Below are positions 43,973 through 54,466 of a stretch of 64,000 nt of DNA, piece by piece. The position numbers were made by a program, and so were the translations under genes. Origin of the DNA: Falsiruegeria litorea R37 (GTDB lineage: Bacteria > Pseudomonadota > Alphaproteobacteria > Rhodobacterales > Rhodobacteraceae); NCBI RefSeq assembly GCF_900172225.1, contig NZ_FWFO01000001.1:2480001-2544000 (forward strand), given 5' to 3'. Every line of letters starts with the position of its first letter. Position 1 is the stretch's first letter. The notes beneath the pieces are model-generated. The model was not told the DNA's origin and made no database searches. It worked only from the letters and a program-made list of their open reading frames with translations.

Positions 43973-45436
43973 TCAGGAGCTGGGGCGTCCCTTGAGATGT
44001 TTGCTCAATTTGCTTGGCTGTTTCTTGCGCTTGCCCTTGTAGGGGTTCTTGTCCCCCTGCCCCCGCAGTACCAGCCGGATCGGCGTGCCCGGCATGTCGA
44101 AATCTTCGCGCAGGCCGTTCACCAGATAACGCGAATAGCTGTCTGGCGTTTTGTCGGGATGCGAGCACATCACCACGAAATGCGGCGGGCGCGTCTTGGC
44201 CTGCGTCATGTAGCGCAGTTTGATCCGCTTACCTTGCGGGGCTGGCGGCGGGTGCTGTTCCAGCATCCCCGTCAGCCAGCGGTTCAACGCCGCGGTTGGA
44301 ACCCGGCGGTTCCAGACGTCATGGGCGCGCAGGATGGCGTCGTGCAAACGCTCCAACCCCCGGCCCGTCTTGGCCGAAACCGTGATCAGCGGCGCCCCGC
44401 GCAACTGCGGCAGCAGGCGGTTGAATGCCTCTTTCAGATCACGCAGCTTTTCCTGCTTGTTGTCTTCCACGTCCCATTTGTTGACGGCCACCACAACCGC
44501 GCGGCCTTCGCGCTCGGCCAGGTCGGCGATGCGCAGATCCTGTTGTTCAAAAGGAATATCCGCATCAAGCAGAACCACCACGACTTCGGCGAATTTGACC
44601 GCCCGCAGACCATCCGAGACAGAGAGCTTTTCCAGCTTTTCCTGCACCTTGGCTTTCTTGCGCATGCCTGCAGTGTCAAAGATTCGCATCGGCGTGCCGG
44701 ACCATTCGGTGCGCAACGAAATGGCATCGCGGGTGATCCCGGCCTCGGGGCCGGTCAGCAGGCGGTCCTCTCCCAGGATCTTGTTGATCAGTGTCGATTT
44801 GCCCGCGTTGGGACGGCCCACAACAGCCACTTGGAGCGGTTTTTCAGCGGTGATCGCGGGGGTTGCGAACTCATCCTCGTCGTCATCCTCAGACAGCTCG
44901 ATGTCCGTGACCGGTGCGTAGTCTTCGGCCTGCTTGGCCATCTTGTCTGCCAAGGGCATCAGATGGGTGTAAAGGTCATTCATCCCTTCGCCATGTTCGG
45001 CTGACAGGCGGATAGGCTCGCCCAGACCCAAAGCAAAGGCTTCCAGCACGCCGGCGTCTGCGGCAGATCCTTCCCCCTTGTTGGCGGCCAGGATCACATG
45101 GTCGGCGCGCTTGCGCAGGATTTCGGCAAATATCTCGTCCGTGGGCGTCACGCCGGTGCGCGCGTCGATCATAAAGAGGCAGACATCGGCCATATCCACC
45201 GCACGTTCCGTCAACCGGCGCATGCGGCCTTGCAGGCTGTCGTCTGTGGCATCTTCCAGACCGGCGGTGTCGATCACGGTAAAGCGCAGATCGCCCAAGC
45301 GGGCCTCGCCTTCGCGCAGGTCACGCGTGACCCCCGGCTGGTCATCGACCAGGGCCAGGCGTTTGCCCACAAGGCGGTTGAACAGAGTGGATTTGCCCAC
45401 ATTGGGGCGCCCCACGATGGCGAGGGTCATCGACAT
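43973..45436 (-). CDS. der: Ribosome biogenesis GTPase Der (EngA)
   Basis: A 487-residue essential GTPase required for 50S subunit assembly. It has two tandem G domains: [20 protein letters not shown] at the N-terminus and [20 protein letters not shown] near residue 210, with DTAGL and DTAGM switch motifs, NKGE and NKWD specificity motifs, and a C-terminal KH-like domain ([20 protein letters not shown]). It ends in a basic tail. Met3 (45430) is an alternative start. The leftward order places yfgM-like and bamB-like genes upstream, the common proteobacterial arrangement. Confidence 0.97.
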   Translation of the reverse strand: MSMTLAIVGRPNVGKSTLFNRLVGKRLALVDDQPGVTRDLREGEARLGDLRFTVIDTAGLEDATDDSLQGRMRRLTERAVDMADVCLFMIDARTGVTPTDEIFAEILRKRADHVILAANKGEGSAADAGVLEAFALGLGEPIRLSAEHGEGMNDLYTHLMPLADKMAKQAEDYAPVTDIELSEDDDEDEFATPAITAEKPLQVAVVGRPNAGKSTLINKILGEDRLLTGPEAGITRDAISLRTEWSGTPMRIFDTAGMRKKAKVQEKLEKLSVSDGLRAVKFAEVVVVLLDADIPFEQQDLRIADLAEREGRAVVVAVNKWDVEDNKQEKLRDLKEAFNRLLPQLRGAPLITVSAKTGRGLERLHDAILRAHDVWNRRVPTAALNRWLTGMLEQHPPPAPQGKRIKLRYMTQAKTRPPHFVVMCSHPDKTPDSYSRYLVNGLREDFDMPGTPIRLVLRGQGDKNPYKGKRKKQPSKLSKHLKGRPSS

Positions 45437-45487
45437 GGTTTCAAACTTTGCAAAGCTCCAAGATGCGCCCTTTAGCGCATCTTGGCG

Positions 45488-46810
45488 TCAACGGAAAGCG
45501 TGCAATTGACCTTTGGCACCCACAACATAGAGCGTGTTGCCTGCAACAACGGGTCCTGTGGTGGCCCCACCGGGCACCGGAACCTGCCCCAACAGCGCGC
45601 CATCCGTGGGATTATAAAGCCGCAGGTAACCATCATTTGAGGCCAAAACAATACGTCCCCCCGCCAGGATCGGGCCATAATGGGCAAAGACGGCACCGCG
45701 TTTGCGTGGCTTGTCCTTGACGAATCCCGGCAGATCACGCGCCCAGATGACCGAACCGTCGGATGCACTCAATCGCATCAATTGGCTGCGGTCACTGACC
45801 AGGAACACACTGTCGCCAGCAGGCCAGACCGGACCAACGGCCCCTTCTGCTGCGGTCCATTTACGTTCGCCGGATTCGGAATCGAAGGCCACCGTACGCC
45901 CCGAGTGGTTGCCCGCATAAAGCGTGCTGCCGGAAATCACCGGGCTGCCGGTCACGTCGCCAATACGCGACGCGGCGCGACCTTTGCGTTCACCGGTAAC
46001 CGAGGCAAACCAGCGCCGGACCCCGCCTTTGCGGAAGGACGCAATGATGTCACCCGACCCAAAAGCGAAAATCACCAAATCGCGGGTCAACGCAGGTGAC
46101 GGTGCACCCAAAACGTTGCCGACGCTTGGCGTGCCGCTCAGTTGCCATGCGATACGGCCATCCTTGGTGTTGATGGCCCAGGCGGTTTCATCCCCTGCCA
46201 CCAGGTAAAGCAGGCCATCACGGATCGTAGGCGTGCCGCTGCCGGTTGCATTCAGTTTCTGACGCCAGCGGACAGCACCCGTTTTGGCGTCGAGTGCGGT
46301 GAGGCGACCGAATCCTGACGAAACGTAGAGCACGCCCCCGTCATAAGCCATGCCACCGCCTGTTGCCTGTCCCGAATCCTCTCCCGAGGGGACGAGGTCG
46401 GTGGACCAGACCACACCACCGTTGGGCGCGACACCGGTTACTGTTGCGCCGGAATCCAGCGTATAGATCAACCCGCCCGCAACGACAGGATCGGCTGTGA
46501 TCCGGCGGCGACGTTCATCGCCTGCACCAATCGGTGTCGACCAGATCAACTGCGGCGCCGCGCGCATCGCCGCATTGTTGGTGCGGAAAGCCGGAGTGCC
46601 ATAGTTTTGCGCCCACGAAGTGTTGCTGACCTGTTTCGGCAGGCTGATGGGCTTGGATTTGTTCACCACCTCGGCCGCTGCATCTGCGCCGCGAATATCC
46701 TCGCGCTCGCCAGGCAGGATGACTTCGGGCTCGGCACAGGCCGTCAAGAGCAGCAGGGAGCCGCCCAAAAATGCGGCTCCGGCACGGGAAACGGAAAACT
46801 TTGCAATCAT
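45488..46810 (-). CDS. bamB: BamB-like PQQ beta-propeller lipoprotein
   Basis: A 440-residue outer-membrane-type lipoprotein with lipobox LLLLTACAEP and repeated beta-propeller blades, for example PVVAGGLIYTLDSGATVTGV, PVISGSTLYAGNHSGRTVAF and PVVAGNTLYVVGAKGQLHAF. BamB supports outer membrane protein assembly by the BAM complex. Length is a little above E. coli BamB. Its place between yfgM-like and der genes supports the assignment. The symbol is based on context plus fold, not on motif-level proof. Confidence 0.88.
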   Translation of the reverse strand: MIAKFSVSRAGAAFLGGSLLLLTACAEPEVILPGEREDIRGADAAAEVVNKSKPISLPKQVSNTSWAQNYGTPAFRTNNAAMRAAPQLIWSTPIGAGDERRRRITADPVVAGGLIYTLDSGATVTGVAPNGGVVWSTDLVPSGEDSGQATGGGMAYDGGVLYVSSGFGRLTALDAKTGAVRWRQKLNATGSGTPTIRDGLLYLVAGDETAWAINTKDGRIAWQLSGTPSVGNVLGAPSPALTRDLVIFAFGSGDIIASFRKGGVRRWFASVTGERKGRAASRIGDVTGSPVISGSTLYAGNHSGRTVAFDSESGERKWTAAEGAVGPVWPAGDSVFLVSDRSQLMRLSASDGSVIWARDLPGFVKDKPRKRGAVFAHYGPILAGGRIVLASNDGYLRLYNPTDGALLGQVPVPGGATTGPVVAGNTLYVVGAKGQLHAFR

Positions 46811-46869
46811 CGCTCTGGCCTGTCGTCCTGTATCATTCCTGTTTCGCCCGGGTTCTCAGGGGGCCCGGC

Positions 46870-47541
46870 TCAGCCTTGCTGCCCCGGCAGGGGCTCGGGC
46901 GTTGCGCCCAATGCCACAATCAACTGGCTTGCGCGTTGTTGCAAGTCCGCGGTGGCCTCGGAATCCTGCAAGATCGACTGCAACCGGTCAATGGCCGCCT
47001 GCGCGTCCCCTTCGGACACATCGATCAGGGCCAACTGCTCTTCGGCCAACAGACGCAGCGGGGCGCCGGGCGCGGCAAGCGCGCTGAACTGCTGGCGTCG
47101 ATCGGCCACCGGCAACGTTTCGGTCTGCAACGTCAACGCCTTGAAGCTCGCGATGTGGCGATAGATCTCGGGCAGCTCGCCATTGGTGGCCACCTTGTTC
47201 AACCCCTCGACCGCAGCAGCGACCTGATCGGAATTGGCCTCTGCAGCAGCGGTCAGCATGTCCACAACCGCCTGACCACCTGGCGAAGCCGCCTCGATAG
47301 CAGCCAAGTTGGTGGCGCGGGAGGCAGCATCATTCACACCCAGAGCGGCAATGATGTTGTCACCAAGTTCCTGCGCATTCGTTGTGGCCTGCGATTTGCG
47401 GATTTCATTGAAGGCAGCCCCACCAACGACACCGACAACGACCACGGCTGCGATCCAGCCATAGCGACGCAAAAGATGATACATCCGGTCGCGACGAACT
47501 TCTTCGGTCACCTCGTCAATGAAACTGTCGGTATCGCTCAT
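46870..47541 (-). CDS. YfgM-like TPR membrane protein
   Basis: A 223-residue protein with a short cytoplasmic N-terminus (MSDTDSFIDEVTEEVRRDRMY), one transmembrane helix (YGWIAAVVVVGVVGGAAF) and a periplasmic Ala-rich TPR-like domain. This matches YfgM/TPR_21 proteins, which associate with SecYEG and periplasmic chaperones. It begins the leftward yfgM-bamB-der series, with 59 bases to the bamB-like gene. Divergent from the RND efflux genes. Confidence 0.87.
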   Translation of the reverse strand: MSDTDSFIDEVTEEVRRDRMYHLLRRYGWIAAVVVVGVVGGAAFNEIRKSQATTNAQELGDNIIAALGVNDAASRATNLAAIEAASPGGQAVVDMLTAAAEANSDQVAAAVEGLNKVATNGELPEIYRHIASFKALTLQTETLPVADRRQQFSALAAPGAPLRLLAEEQLALIDVSEGDAQAAIDRLQSILQDSEATADLQQRASQLIVALGATPEPLPGQQG

Positions 47542-47767
47542 CCCTGCCCCCTTGGTGCATGTTGTTGACGCCCCTCTTACCTTGCCCCTCGCATCAAGCC
47601 AAGTGTCGGAAATGCGTCATTTGCCTGCCACAACTGTGCTAAAGTTAAAAAAAGTGATCTGAACTGTTCGGTTTAGTGTAGACATCACGAAACCGAGACC
47701 CCATGTGGTGGCCAAGTGTCGACAGCGGCGCGTGGGACAGAACCAAGGACTTTCAGGAAGGCGCGAC

Positions 47768-49015
47768 ATGCGATTGATCCCTTTCATCACCGCAATTCTG
47801 GTAACAGCCGGTCTATATCTGGCTGTGTTTGAGCGCGAGAAACTGCTCGCATTTGCCAAGGGCGATGCGGCCCAAGCGCAAGAGGCCGCTGCACCAGAGG
47901 CGGCCGAAGAAGCAGGCGAAGCCGTAGCGCAGGCCAGCGAAAGCGCCGTTGGCGTGGTCGCGCTGAAATCCGTGGCGCGTCAGATCGACAGCGCCGTGGT
48001 CCTGCGCGGCCAGACCCGCGCCATACGCCAGGTCGAGGTGCGCGCCGAAACATCTGCCGTCGTGGTTTCCGAGCCCAAGCGCAAAGGGGCCTTTGTCGAA
48101 GCGGGCGATCTGCTGTGCCAGTTGGACACCGGCACCCGTGACGCCGTGCTGGCCGAAATGAACGCCCGCAAGCTTGAGGCGGAAAGCCGTGTGCCCGAGG
48201 CCGAAGCCCGCCTGGAAGAAGCCAAGGCTCGCCTGCTTGAAGCTGAGATCAACAACAACGCGGCGCAGAAACTGTCCGAAGGCGGCTATGCTTCGGAAAC
48301 CCGTCGCGTGGCGACCGAGGCCGCTGTAAGCTCGGCAGCGGCCGGGATCGAAAGCGCGAAATCGGGGCTTGAAGCCACCAAAGCCGGGATCGAAGCTGCC
48401 ACCGCCGCTGTGGCAGCCGCCGAGCGTGAGATTGCGCGCCTGTCGATCACGGCCCCCTTCCGTGGCCTGCTGGAAAGCGATACCGCCGAGATCGGCAGCC
48501 TGATGCAGCCCGGCACCCTGTGCGCAACTGTCATCCAGCTGAACCCGATCAAGGTGGTGGGCTTTGTGCCGGAAACCGAGGTGAACCGCGTGACCGTGGG
48601 CACCCCCGCCGGCGCCCGTCTGGCCACAGGGCTCGAGGTTCAGGGCCGTGTCACCTTCCTCAGCCGTTCGGCAGATCCAACCACCCGTACTTTTGAGGTC
48701 GAAATCACTGTTCCCAACGACGAGTTGCTGATCCGCGACGGCCAAACCGCCACCATCGGCATCGCTTCGGACGGAACGCTGGCGCACCTGCTGCCGCAGT
48801 CTTCGCTGACGCTGAACAACGATGGGCAATTGGGGGTGCGCGTGGTTGGTGCGGGCAACATCGTGCAGTTCACCGCCGTATCGTTGATCAAGGACCACGC
48901 CGACGGCGTTTGGGTCAGCGGTCTGGGTGAACAGGCCGACGTGATTGTCGTGGGACAAGAATTCGTGACCCAAGGCGTCCGTGTTGAGCCCACCTATCGG
49001 GAGGCCGCGCAATGA
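47768..49015 (+). CDS. RND efflux periplasmic adaptor (membrane fusion protein)
   Basis: A 415-residue adaptor with an N-terminal anchor (LIPFITAILVTAGLYLAVF), an Ala/Glu-rich linker, the lipoyl half-motif GDLLCQLDTGTRDAVL, a long alpha-hairpin (residues about 115-220, ARLEEAKARLLEAEINNN), and beta-barrel segments (ITAPFRGLLESDTAEIGSLMQPG). It joins the inner-membrane pump to an outer membrane channel not encoded here. ATG 47768 follows CAGGAAGG. Its stop overlaps the permease start by four bases (ATGA). Confidence 0.93.
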   Translation: MRLIPFITAILVTAGLYLAVFEREKLLAFAKGDAAQAQEAAAPEAAEEAGEAVAQASESAVGVVALKSVARQIDSAVVLRGQTRAIRQVEVRAETSAVVVSEPKRKGAFVEAGDLLCQLDTGTRDAVLAEMNARKLEAESRVPEAEARLEEAKARLLEAEINNNAAQKLSEGGYASETRRVATEAAVSSAAAGIESAKSGLEATKAGIEAATAAVAAAEREIARLSITAPFRGLLESDTAEIGSLMQPGTLCATVIQLNPIKVVGFVPETEVNRVTVGTPAGARLATGLEVQGRVTFLSRSADPTTRTFEVEITVPNDELLIRDGQTATIGIASDGTLAHLLPQSSLTLNNDGQLGVRVVGAGNIVQFTAVSLIKDHADGVWVSGLGEQADVIVVGQEFVTQGVRVEPTYREAAQ

Positions 49016-52000
49016 CCGGCATCGTCGACTGGGCCGCGTCCCGGGCGCGGATGGTCATAGCCTTCATCATCATTTCGCTGGTGATCGGGGGCTATTCCTA
49101 TGTGAACCTGCCCAAAGAGGGTGAGCCGGACATCGACATCCCGATGCTCTTCGTCTCGACCCAGTTTCCGGGCATCTCGGCGGAAGACAGTGAAAACCTG
49201 CTGATCAAGCCGATGGAAACGGAAATGGTGGATCTGGATGGTCTGGACAAGATCACCGCCACCGCTGCCGAAAACTATGCCGGTGTCCTGCTGGAGTTCG
49301 AGTTCGGCTGGGACAAGTCCGCCACCATTGCAGATGTGCGCGACGCGATGAACACCGCGCAGGCCAACTTTCCCGATGGCGCCGAGCAATACACGATCAC
49401 CGAGATCAACTTCTCGGAATTCCCGATCGTCATCATCAGCCTGACGGGCGCGGTGCCTGAACGCACCATGGCGCGCATCGCCAAAGAGCTGCAGGACGAC
49501 ATCGAAGCGCTGGATTCCGTGCTCGAGGCCGGGATCGCAGGCAACCGCGACGAGATGCTCGAGGTCGTCATCGACCCGCTCCGACTTGAGGCGTACAACG
49601 TCACCGCAGCCGAGCTGATCAATGTGGTAAACAACAACAACCAGCTGATTGCGGCTGGTGAAGTTGAAAGCGAACAGGGCACTTTCTCGGTCAAAATCCC
49701 CTCGTCGTTCAAGACCGCCGAAGACGTGTTCGACCTGCCGGTCAAGGTCAACGGCGACCGGGTTGTCACCTTGGGCGAGCTGGCCCAGATCAACTATACT
49801 TTTGAAGACCGCGCAGGCACCGCGCGTTTTGATGGGGAATCCACCGTCGCGTTGCAAGTGGTCAAGCGTAAGGGCTACAACCTGATCGACACTGTTGAGC
49901 AGGTCAAAGAGGTTCTGGCCCAGTCCCGGTCAGAATGGCCCGAAGAGCTGAAAACCGCGATCCAGGTTGACACCTCGAACGACCAGAGCCGCGTTGTCGG
50001 CTCGATGGTGAGCCAGCTTGAGGGCTCGGTTCTGACGGCTGTGGCACTGGTGATGATCGTGGTTCTGGCCAGCCTTGGCAGCCGCGCCGCGTTGCTGGTG
50101 GGTTTTGCCATCCCGACCTCGTTCCTGCTGTGTTTTGCCTTTCTCGCGCTCATGGGGGTCAGCATCTCGAACATCGTGATGTTCGGTCTGATCCTTGCGG
50201 TGGGGATGCTGGTCGATGGCGCGATTGTTGTGGTGGAATACGCCGACAAGCGCATCAAGGACGGCATTGGTCCGATGCACGCCTATGTCGAGGCCGCCAA
50301 ACGCATGTTCTGGCCGGTGATTTCGTCCACGGCCACAACGCTCTGCGCCTTTCTTCCGATGCTGTTCTGGCCAGGCGTTCCGGGTGAGTTCATGGGCATG
50401 TTGCCCGTGACGCTGATTTTTGTTCTTTCGGCCTCGCTGGTGGTTGCTTTGGTTTATCTGCCCGTTGTGGGCGGTGTCTCGGGCCGTATCAGCCGGACCT
50501 TTACCACTGCGTCGAACTGGCTGCGGGCCCGCACGCCCTGGTTTGTGCGCGCCATCCTGGTGCCCCCGGCTTTGTACGGGATGTTCCTGGGCGCGATGCA
50601 GATGCTGAACCCCGACTATTTCTTGCCTGGGGGGACAATTGCAGGCGCGTTGTTTTTTGTTCTGTCCGCGTTTGCCGCATCGATCACACTCAGCGCGGCC
50701 AAGATCACATTCGAAACCCGCGAGGTCCGCACTCAGGCAGGGCACACTCCGTTCGGCCATTTGGTGAAATTCCTTGTCGGCAACCCGATCATGCCGATCG
50801 TGTCGATCGCCGCCGTCTTTGGCGCTGTGTTTTATGTGGTCGCCATCCTCTTCCCGGCCAATTCGCGCGGGGTCGAGTTCTTTGTTGAAAACGAGCCCGA
50901 ACAGGCCACCACCTATGTCCGCGCGCGGGGCAACCTGTCGCTGACAGAAAAAGACGAGATGGTCCGCCAGGTCGAAGAGGTTATCGCGGCCCACCCCGCC
51001 GTGATCAACGTCTTCTCCTTCGCGGGCGAAGGTGGGTTGGACACCGGCGGGCCGGGCGGCGGACAGTCGCCTGCCGACACCGTTGGTCAGGTCCAGTTCG
51101 AGATGATCCCATGGGAAAACCGCCCCACCGAGACCGAGACGTGGTTCTATGGGTTGCTGACCCGCGAGGTGACAGCGACCGAATATGACGGCAACACGGT
51201 GATTGACGAGATCAACGTCGAGCTTGCCAAACTACCTGGCATCGTGGCCGAGGTTGCGGCGCTGGAACAGGGCCCTGGCTCGGCCAAGCCGATCCACCTG
51301 CGCGTCAAAGGCGACGATTGGGAGCAACTGGTCACAAGCACGGCTGAGGCGCGCGCCCATTTCGACACGGTCCCCGGCCTGATCAAGATCGAAGACACGC
51401 TGCCCCTGCCCGGCATCGACTGGGAAATCTCGGTCGATGTGGCCAAAGCGGGCCGCTATGGCGCAGACGTGGCAACCGTGGGCGCGATGGTGCAGCTGGT
51501 GACACGCGGCATCCTGCTGGGTGAAATGCGCCCCAACGACAGCGACGAAGAGATCGAGATCCGCGTCCGCCTGCCCGACAGCGACCGGGTTCTGTCGACG
51601 CTCGACACGCTGCGGGTGCGCACGCCGGACGGTCTGGTGCCGCTGGCAAACTTCATCACCCGCAAGCCGGTGGCGAAACTGTCGGAGATCAAACGTGTCG
51701 ATCAGAAACGGTACTTTGACGTAAAATCGGACGTAGAACCTGGGCTGATCAGCCTGGAACAGACCGCTGACGATGACAGCAAGAACCGCCTTGCGGTCCT
51801 GCGTGCAGTGCCCGAGGGCGCATCAGCTCAAGGCCCTGCTGTCACCAATGCCGCGGGGGCAGAATTCGATGTCGTGACCTTCCTGAACGATGCAGACCTC
51901 GACGCATTGACCACCGCCATCGACGACGGTGCGCAGTTTGTGCCGATCAACCCCAATGAACGCATCGGCGTGCTGACCGAGTGGCTGGAGGCCAACCCCC

Positions 52001-52788
52001 TGCCCGCGGGGCTGGAATGGGAATGGACCGGGGATCAGGAAGAACAGGCCGAAAGTCAGGCCTTCCTGTCCAGCGCCTTCCTTGCCGCGCTCGGGCTGAT
52101 GTTCGTGATCCTGCTGGCGCAGTTCAACAGCTTCTACAACTCGGTCCTGGTTCTGCTGGCGGTGATCCTGTCGACCACAGGTGTTCTGATCGGGATGATG
52201 GTGATGCAACAACCCTTCTCGATCATCATGACCGGCACCGGCATCGTGGCTCTGGCGGGGATCGTGGTGAACAACAACATCGTTCTGATCGACACCTATC
52301 AGGAATACAGCCGCTATATGCCCCGGATCGAGGCGATCATCCGCACCGCCGAGGCGCGTATCCGTCCGGTTCTGCTGACCACCATCACTACGATGGCCGG
52401 TCTGACACCGATGATGTTCGGCCTGTCCTTGGATTTCATCGGTGGCGGCTATTCCATCGACAGCCCCACGGCGCTGTGGTGGAAACAGCTGGCAACAGCG
52501 GTGGTCTTTGGTCTGGGCATTGCAACGGTTCTGACACTGATCGTGACGCCCTCGTTCCTGGCGTTGCGGGTCTGGTTCACGACCTATGCGGTCTGGTTCT
52601 TCCGCATGCTGGCCCGCGCCACCCGTGGCCGCTCCAGCCGGATCGCCCGCGACATGCGCCTGAACAAGTCGGCGAAGAAGCTGCAAGCGACCGAGATCAT
52701 CTGGGAAGATGCGCCGGTGTCAAAGTCCAAGCCCGAGGCCGAAGAAGACCTGCCCAAAATTGGGGGGCCCTTGCGGGCAGCCGAGTGA
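49012..52788 (+). CDS. RND efflux permease with extended middle membrane region
   Basis: A 1258-residue AcrB-type inner-membrane pump. TM4 has ILAVGMLVDGAIVVVEYADKR, where the usual DD pair is DG; the second half has AQFNSFYNSVLVLLAVILSTTG and GIVALAGIVVNNNIVLIDTY. It is about 200 residues longer than typical members: between the sixth and seventh helices (DNA about 50500-50720) there are two extra hydrophobic stretches (FVRAILVPPALYGMFLGAMQ and GTIAGALFFVLSAFAASITL), and a charged cytoplasmic tail of about 60 residues. Substrates unknown. Confidence 0.93.
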   Translation: MTGIVDWAASRARMVIAFIIISLVIGGYSYVNLPKEGEPDIDIPMLFVSTQFPGISAEDSENLLIKPMETEMVDLDGLDKITATAAENYAGVLLEFEFGWDKSATIADVRDAMNTAQANFPDGAEQYTITEINFSEFPIVIISLTGAVPERTMARIAKELQDDIEALDSVLEAGIAGNRDEMLEVVIDPLRLEAYNVTAAELINVVNNNNQLIAAGEVESEQGTFSVKIPSSFKTAEDVFDLPVKVNGDRVVTLGELAQINYTFEDRAGTARFDGESTVALQVVKRKGYNLIDTVEQVKEVLAQSRSEWPEELKTAIQVDTSNDQSRVVGSMVSQLEGSVLTAVALVMIVVLASLGSRAALLVGFAIPTSFLLCFAFLALMGVSISNIVMFGLILAVGMLVDGAIVVVEYADKRIKDGIGPMHAYVEAAKRMFWPVISSTATTLCAFLPMLFWPGVPGEFMGMLPVTLIFVLSASLVVALVYLPVVGGVSGRISRTFTTASNWLRARTPWFVRAILVPPALYGMFLGAMQMLNPDYFLPGGTIAGALFFVLSAFAASITLSAAKITFETREVRTQAGHTPFGHLVKFLVGNPIMPIVSIAAVFGAVFYVVAILFPANSRGVEFFVENEPEQATTYVRARGNLSLTEKDEMVRQVEEVIAAHPAVINVFSFAGEGGLDTGGPGGGQSPADTVGQVQFEMIPWENRPTETETWFYGLLTREVTATEYDGNTVIDEINVELAKLPGIVAEVAALEQGPGSAKPIHLRVKGDDWEQLVTSTAEARAHFDTVPGLIKIEDTLPLPGIDWEISVDVAKAGRYGADVATVGAMVQLVTRGILLGEMRPNDSDEEIEIRVRLPDSDRVLSTLDTLRVRTPDGLVPLANFITRKPVAKLSEIKRVDQKRYFDVKSDVEPGLISLEQTADDDSKNRLAVLRAVPEGASAQGPAVTNAAGAEFDVVTFLNDADLDALTTAIDDGAQFVPINPNERIGVLTEWLEANPLPAGLEWEWTGDQEEQAESQAFLSSAFLAALGLMFVILLAQFNSFYNSVLVLLAVILSTTGVLIGMMVMQQPFSIIMTGTGIVALAGIVVNNNIVLIDTYQEYSRYMPRIEAIIRTAEARIRPVLLTTITTMAGLTPMMFGLSLDFIGGGYSIDSPTALWWKQLATAVVFGLGIATVLTLIVTPSFLALRVWFTTYAVWFFRMLARATRGRSSRIARDMRLNKSAKKLQATEIIWEDAPVSKSKPEAEEDLPKIGGPLRAAE

Positions 52789-52792
52789 TTGC

Positions 52793-52840
52793 AGCGTTTC
52801 GACAAGTGAGGTCTCGCAATTACCTTGCAATCGAAACGCT
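52793..52840. terminator. Long-loop inverted repeat between convergent genes
   Basis: AGCGTTTCGA (52793-52802) is exactly complementary to TCGAAACGCT (52831-52840). It fills the 51-base gap between the RND permease stop and the phospholipase D gene stop. The loop is 28 bases and there is no T-run, so termination is only inferred from position. Confidence 0.4.
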
Positions 52841-54396
52841 CAAAGCATCCACTGAATGGGCAACAGCCCCATGATCCACACCACCGCGCGGCTCAGCGCG
52901 GTGGTTTTTGGTTCGCGGGGGTAGACGCGCTCGGCTCCCGTTTGGTCCGTCTCGATCCAGTGCAGGTCTCCACTGGCACCCCGCTCGACCAGATAGGCAC
53001 GCTCTGGCAGTTGTCGATCCAGACCACGCGCCATCCCCCCCGCCAGATCCGCGCTGTCGATCAGGAACCCCATTTCCGTGTTCAGCCGCGCCGAACGGGG
53101 GTCAAAGTTGAACGAGCCCACAAAGATCAGCCTGCCGTCGATTTCAAACGTCTTGGCATGCAGGCTGGTGTTCGATGAACCGACCAGCCCGAATTGCTCC
53201 AACAGGTCCGGTTTGACCTGATCTGATTTCAGCTCGTACACCTCGACCCCGCCGTCGATCAAACGGTCGCGATAGGGCACATAGCCCGAATGCACCGGCA
53301 GCACATCAGTGGCCTCTTGCGCGTTGGTCAGGGTGCGCACCCGGATCCCATCACTCGCCCAGGTGGTCAGCACCTCGGTAAATCGGTTGCCGGGCACAAA
53401 ATAGGCCGAGATCACGCTGACTTCGACCTCTGGCCTTGGCAGCAGCTTGATCAGTCGCGTCATCATCAGGTCGTCGTCCTGCGCCGCCCCCTGCCCTTTG
53501 ACCGGGCTGTCGCTGACCATCTGCATCGGCACCCAGTCAAAGCCGCGCGCATCGTCGAGCAGTTCCTCCATCAGGTGCGAGGCACGGACGCTGTCGGCAT
53601 AAGCCGCACCGCCGGGCCGCGCTTTGACCTGCGCGACCGAGGCCGCCAGCAGGCCGCCCCCCGCGGGTCTGGGCGTCAATACATCCGAAACCGGAACCGC
53701 CGAGGGGCTGGCCCAATACAGATCGAAGTCCGAAGACACATCCGCCGCCGCGTCCCCGATGGCCACCACATCCATGTCGAAATAGTTCACCCCTTCGCTG
53801 CGCGAGAAATAGATGTCCCCCACATTGCGCCCGCCCACAACGGTTGCCACCCCATCCACGGTCAGGCTCTTGTTGTGCATCCGACGGTTGATGCGACCGA
53901 AATCCAGCACGTATGACACCATGCGCGGGCTGCGCAGCATGAAGGGGTTGAACAGACGCACCTCGATGTTTTCATGCGCGTCCATCTCGGCCAGTTCCGG
54001 ATCCAGATCGGGCGTCCCGTTGTCATCGAGCAGCAGCCGCACCCGCACGCCGCGCTCTGCCGCGCGCTGCACCGCATCCAGCAGCAGCAGACCAGTGATG
54101 TCCTTTTGCCAGATATAATACCGCACATCGAGGCTCTGCTCGGCGGCATCAATCAGCAAGAGCCGCGCGGCAAAGGCTGCCGCGCCATCCTGCAACCCCG
54201 CCACGCCCGAAATGCCAGGGTTCTGATCCATCAATGGCAGCACAACCCCACCCAAAGTGGTGTCCGTACTGGCAGGCAAAGCGGTGGAATTCGCGCGATC
54301 CGGATCATGGGGCACCGAAAACAACCATTGAAAGCCAAAGCTGGCGACGATGTAAACAAGCGTCGCAAAAATCAGAAATCGCAGGATTTTCAGCAT
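52840..54396 (-). CDS. Phospholipase D / cardiolipin synthase-like protein
   Basis: A 518-residue PLD-superfamily enzyme with one N-terminal membrane helix (ILRFLIFATLVYIVASFGFQ). The two HxKx4D motifs are HNKSLTVDG and HAKTFEIDG, each followed by the expected GGRNVGD and GSFNFDPRS. It probably acts on phospholipids, as a cardiolipin synthase (ClsC-like) or phosphodiesterase. A large periplasmic or cytoplasmic catalytic region follows the anchor. No direct functional partner is adjacent. Confidence 0.9.
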   Translation of the reverse strand: MLKILRFLIFATLVYIVASFGFQWLFSVPHDPDRANSTALPASTDTTLGGVVLPLMDQNPGISGVAGLQDGAAAFAARLLLIDAAEQSLDVRYYIWQKDITGLLLLDAVQRAAERGVRVRLLLDDNGTPDLDPELAEMDAHENIEVRLFNPFMLRSPRMVSYVLDFGRINRRMHNKSLTVDGVATVVGGRNVGDIYFSRSEGVNYFDMDVVAIGDAAADVSSDFDLYWASPSAVPVSDVLTPRPAGGGLLAASVAQVKARPGGAAYADSVRASHLMEELLDDARGFDWVPMQMVSDSPVKGQGAAQDDDLMMTRLIKLLPRPEVEVSVISAYFVPGNRFTEVLTTWASDGIRVRTLTNAQEATDVLPVHSGYVPYRDRLIDGGVEVYELKSDQVKPDLLEQFGLVGSSNTSLHAKTFEIDGRLIFVGSFNFDPRSARLNTEMGFLIDSADLAGGMARGLDRQLPERAYLVERGASGDLHWIETDQTGAERVYPREPKTTALSRAVVWIMGLLPIQWML

Positions 54397-54466
54397 TCAA
54401 GACTCCGGGCTGCAAGATGCAATCCGGTTCAAACTAGCCGCGCAATGTGCGTTGGTGCAACAGACC

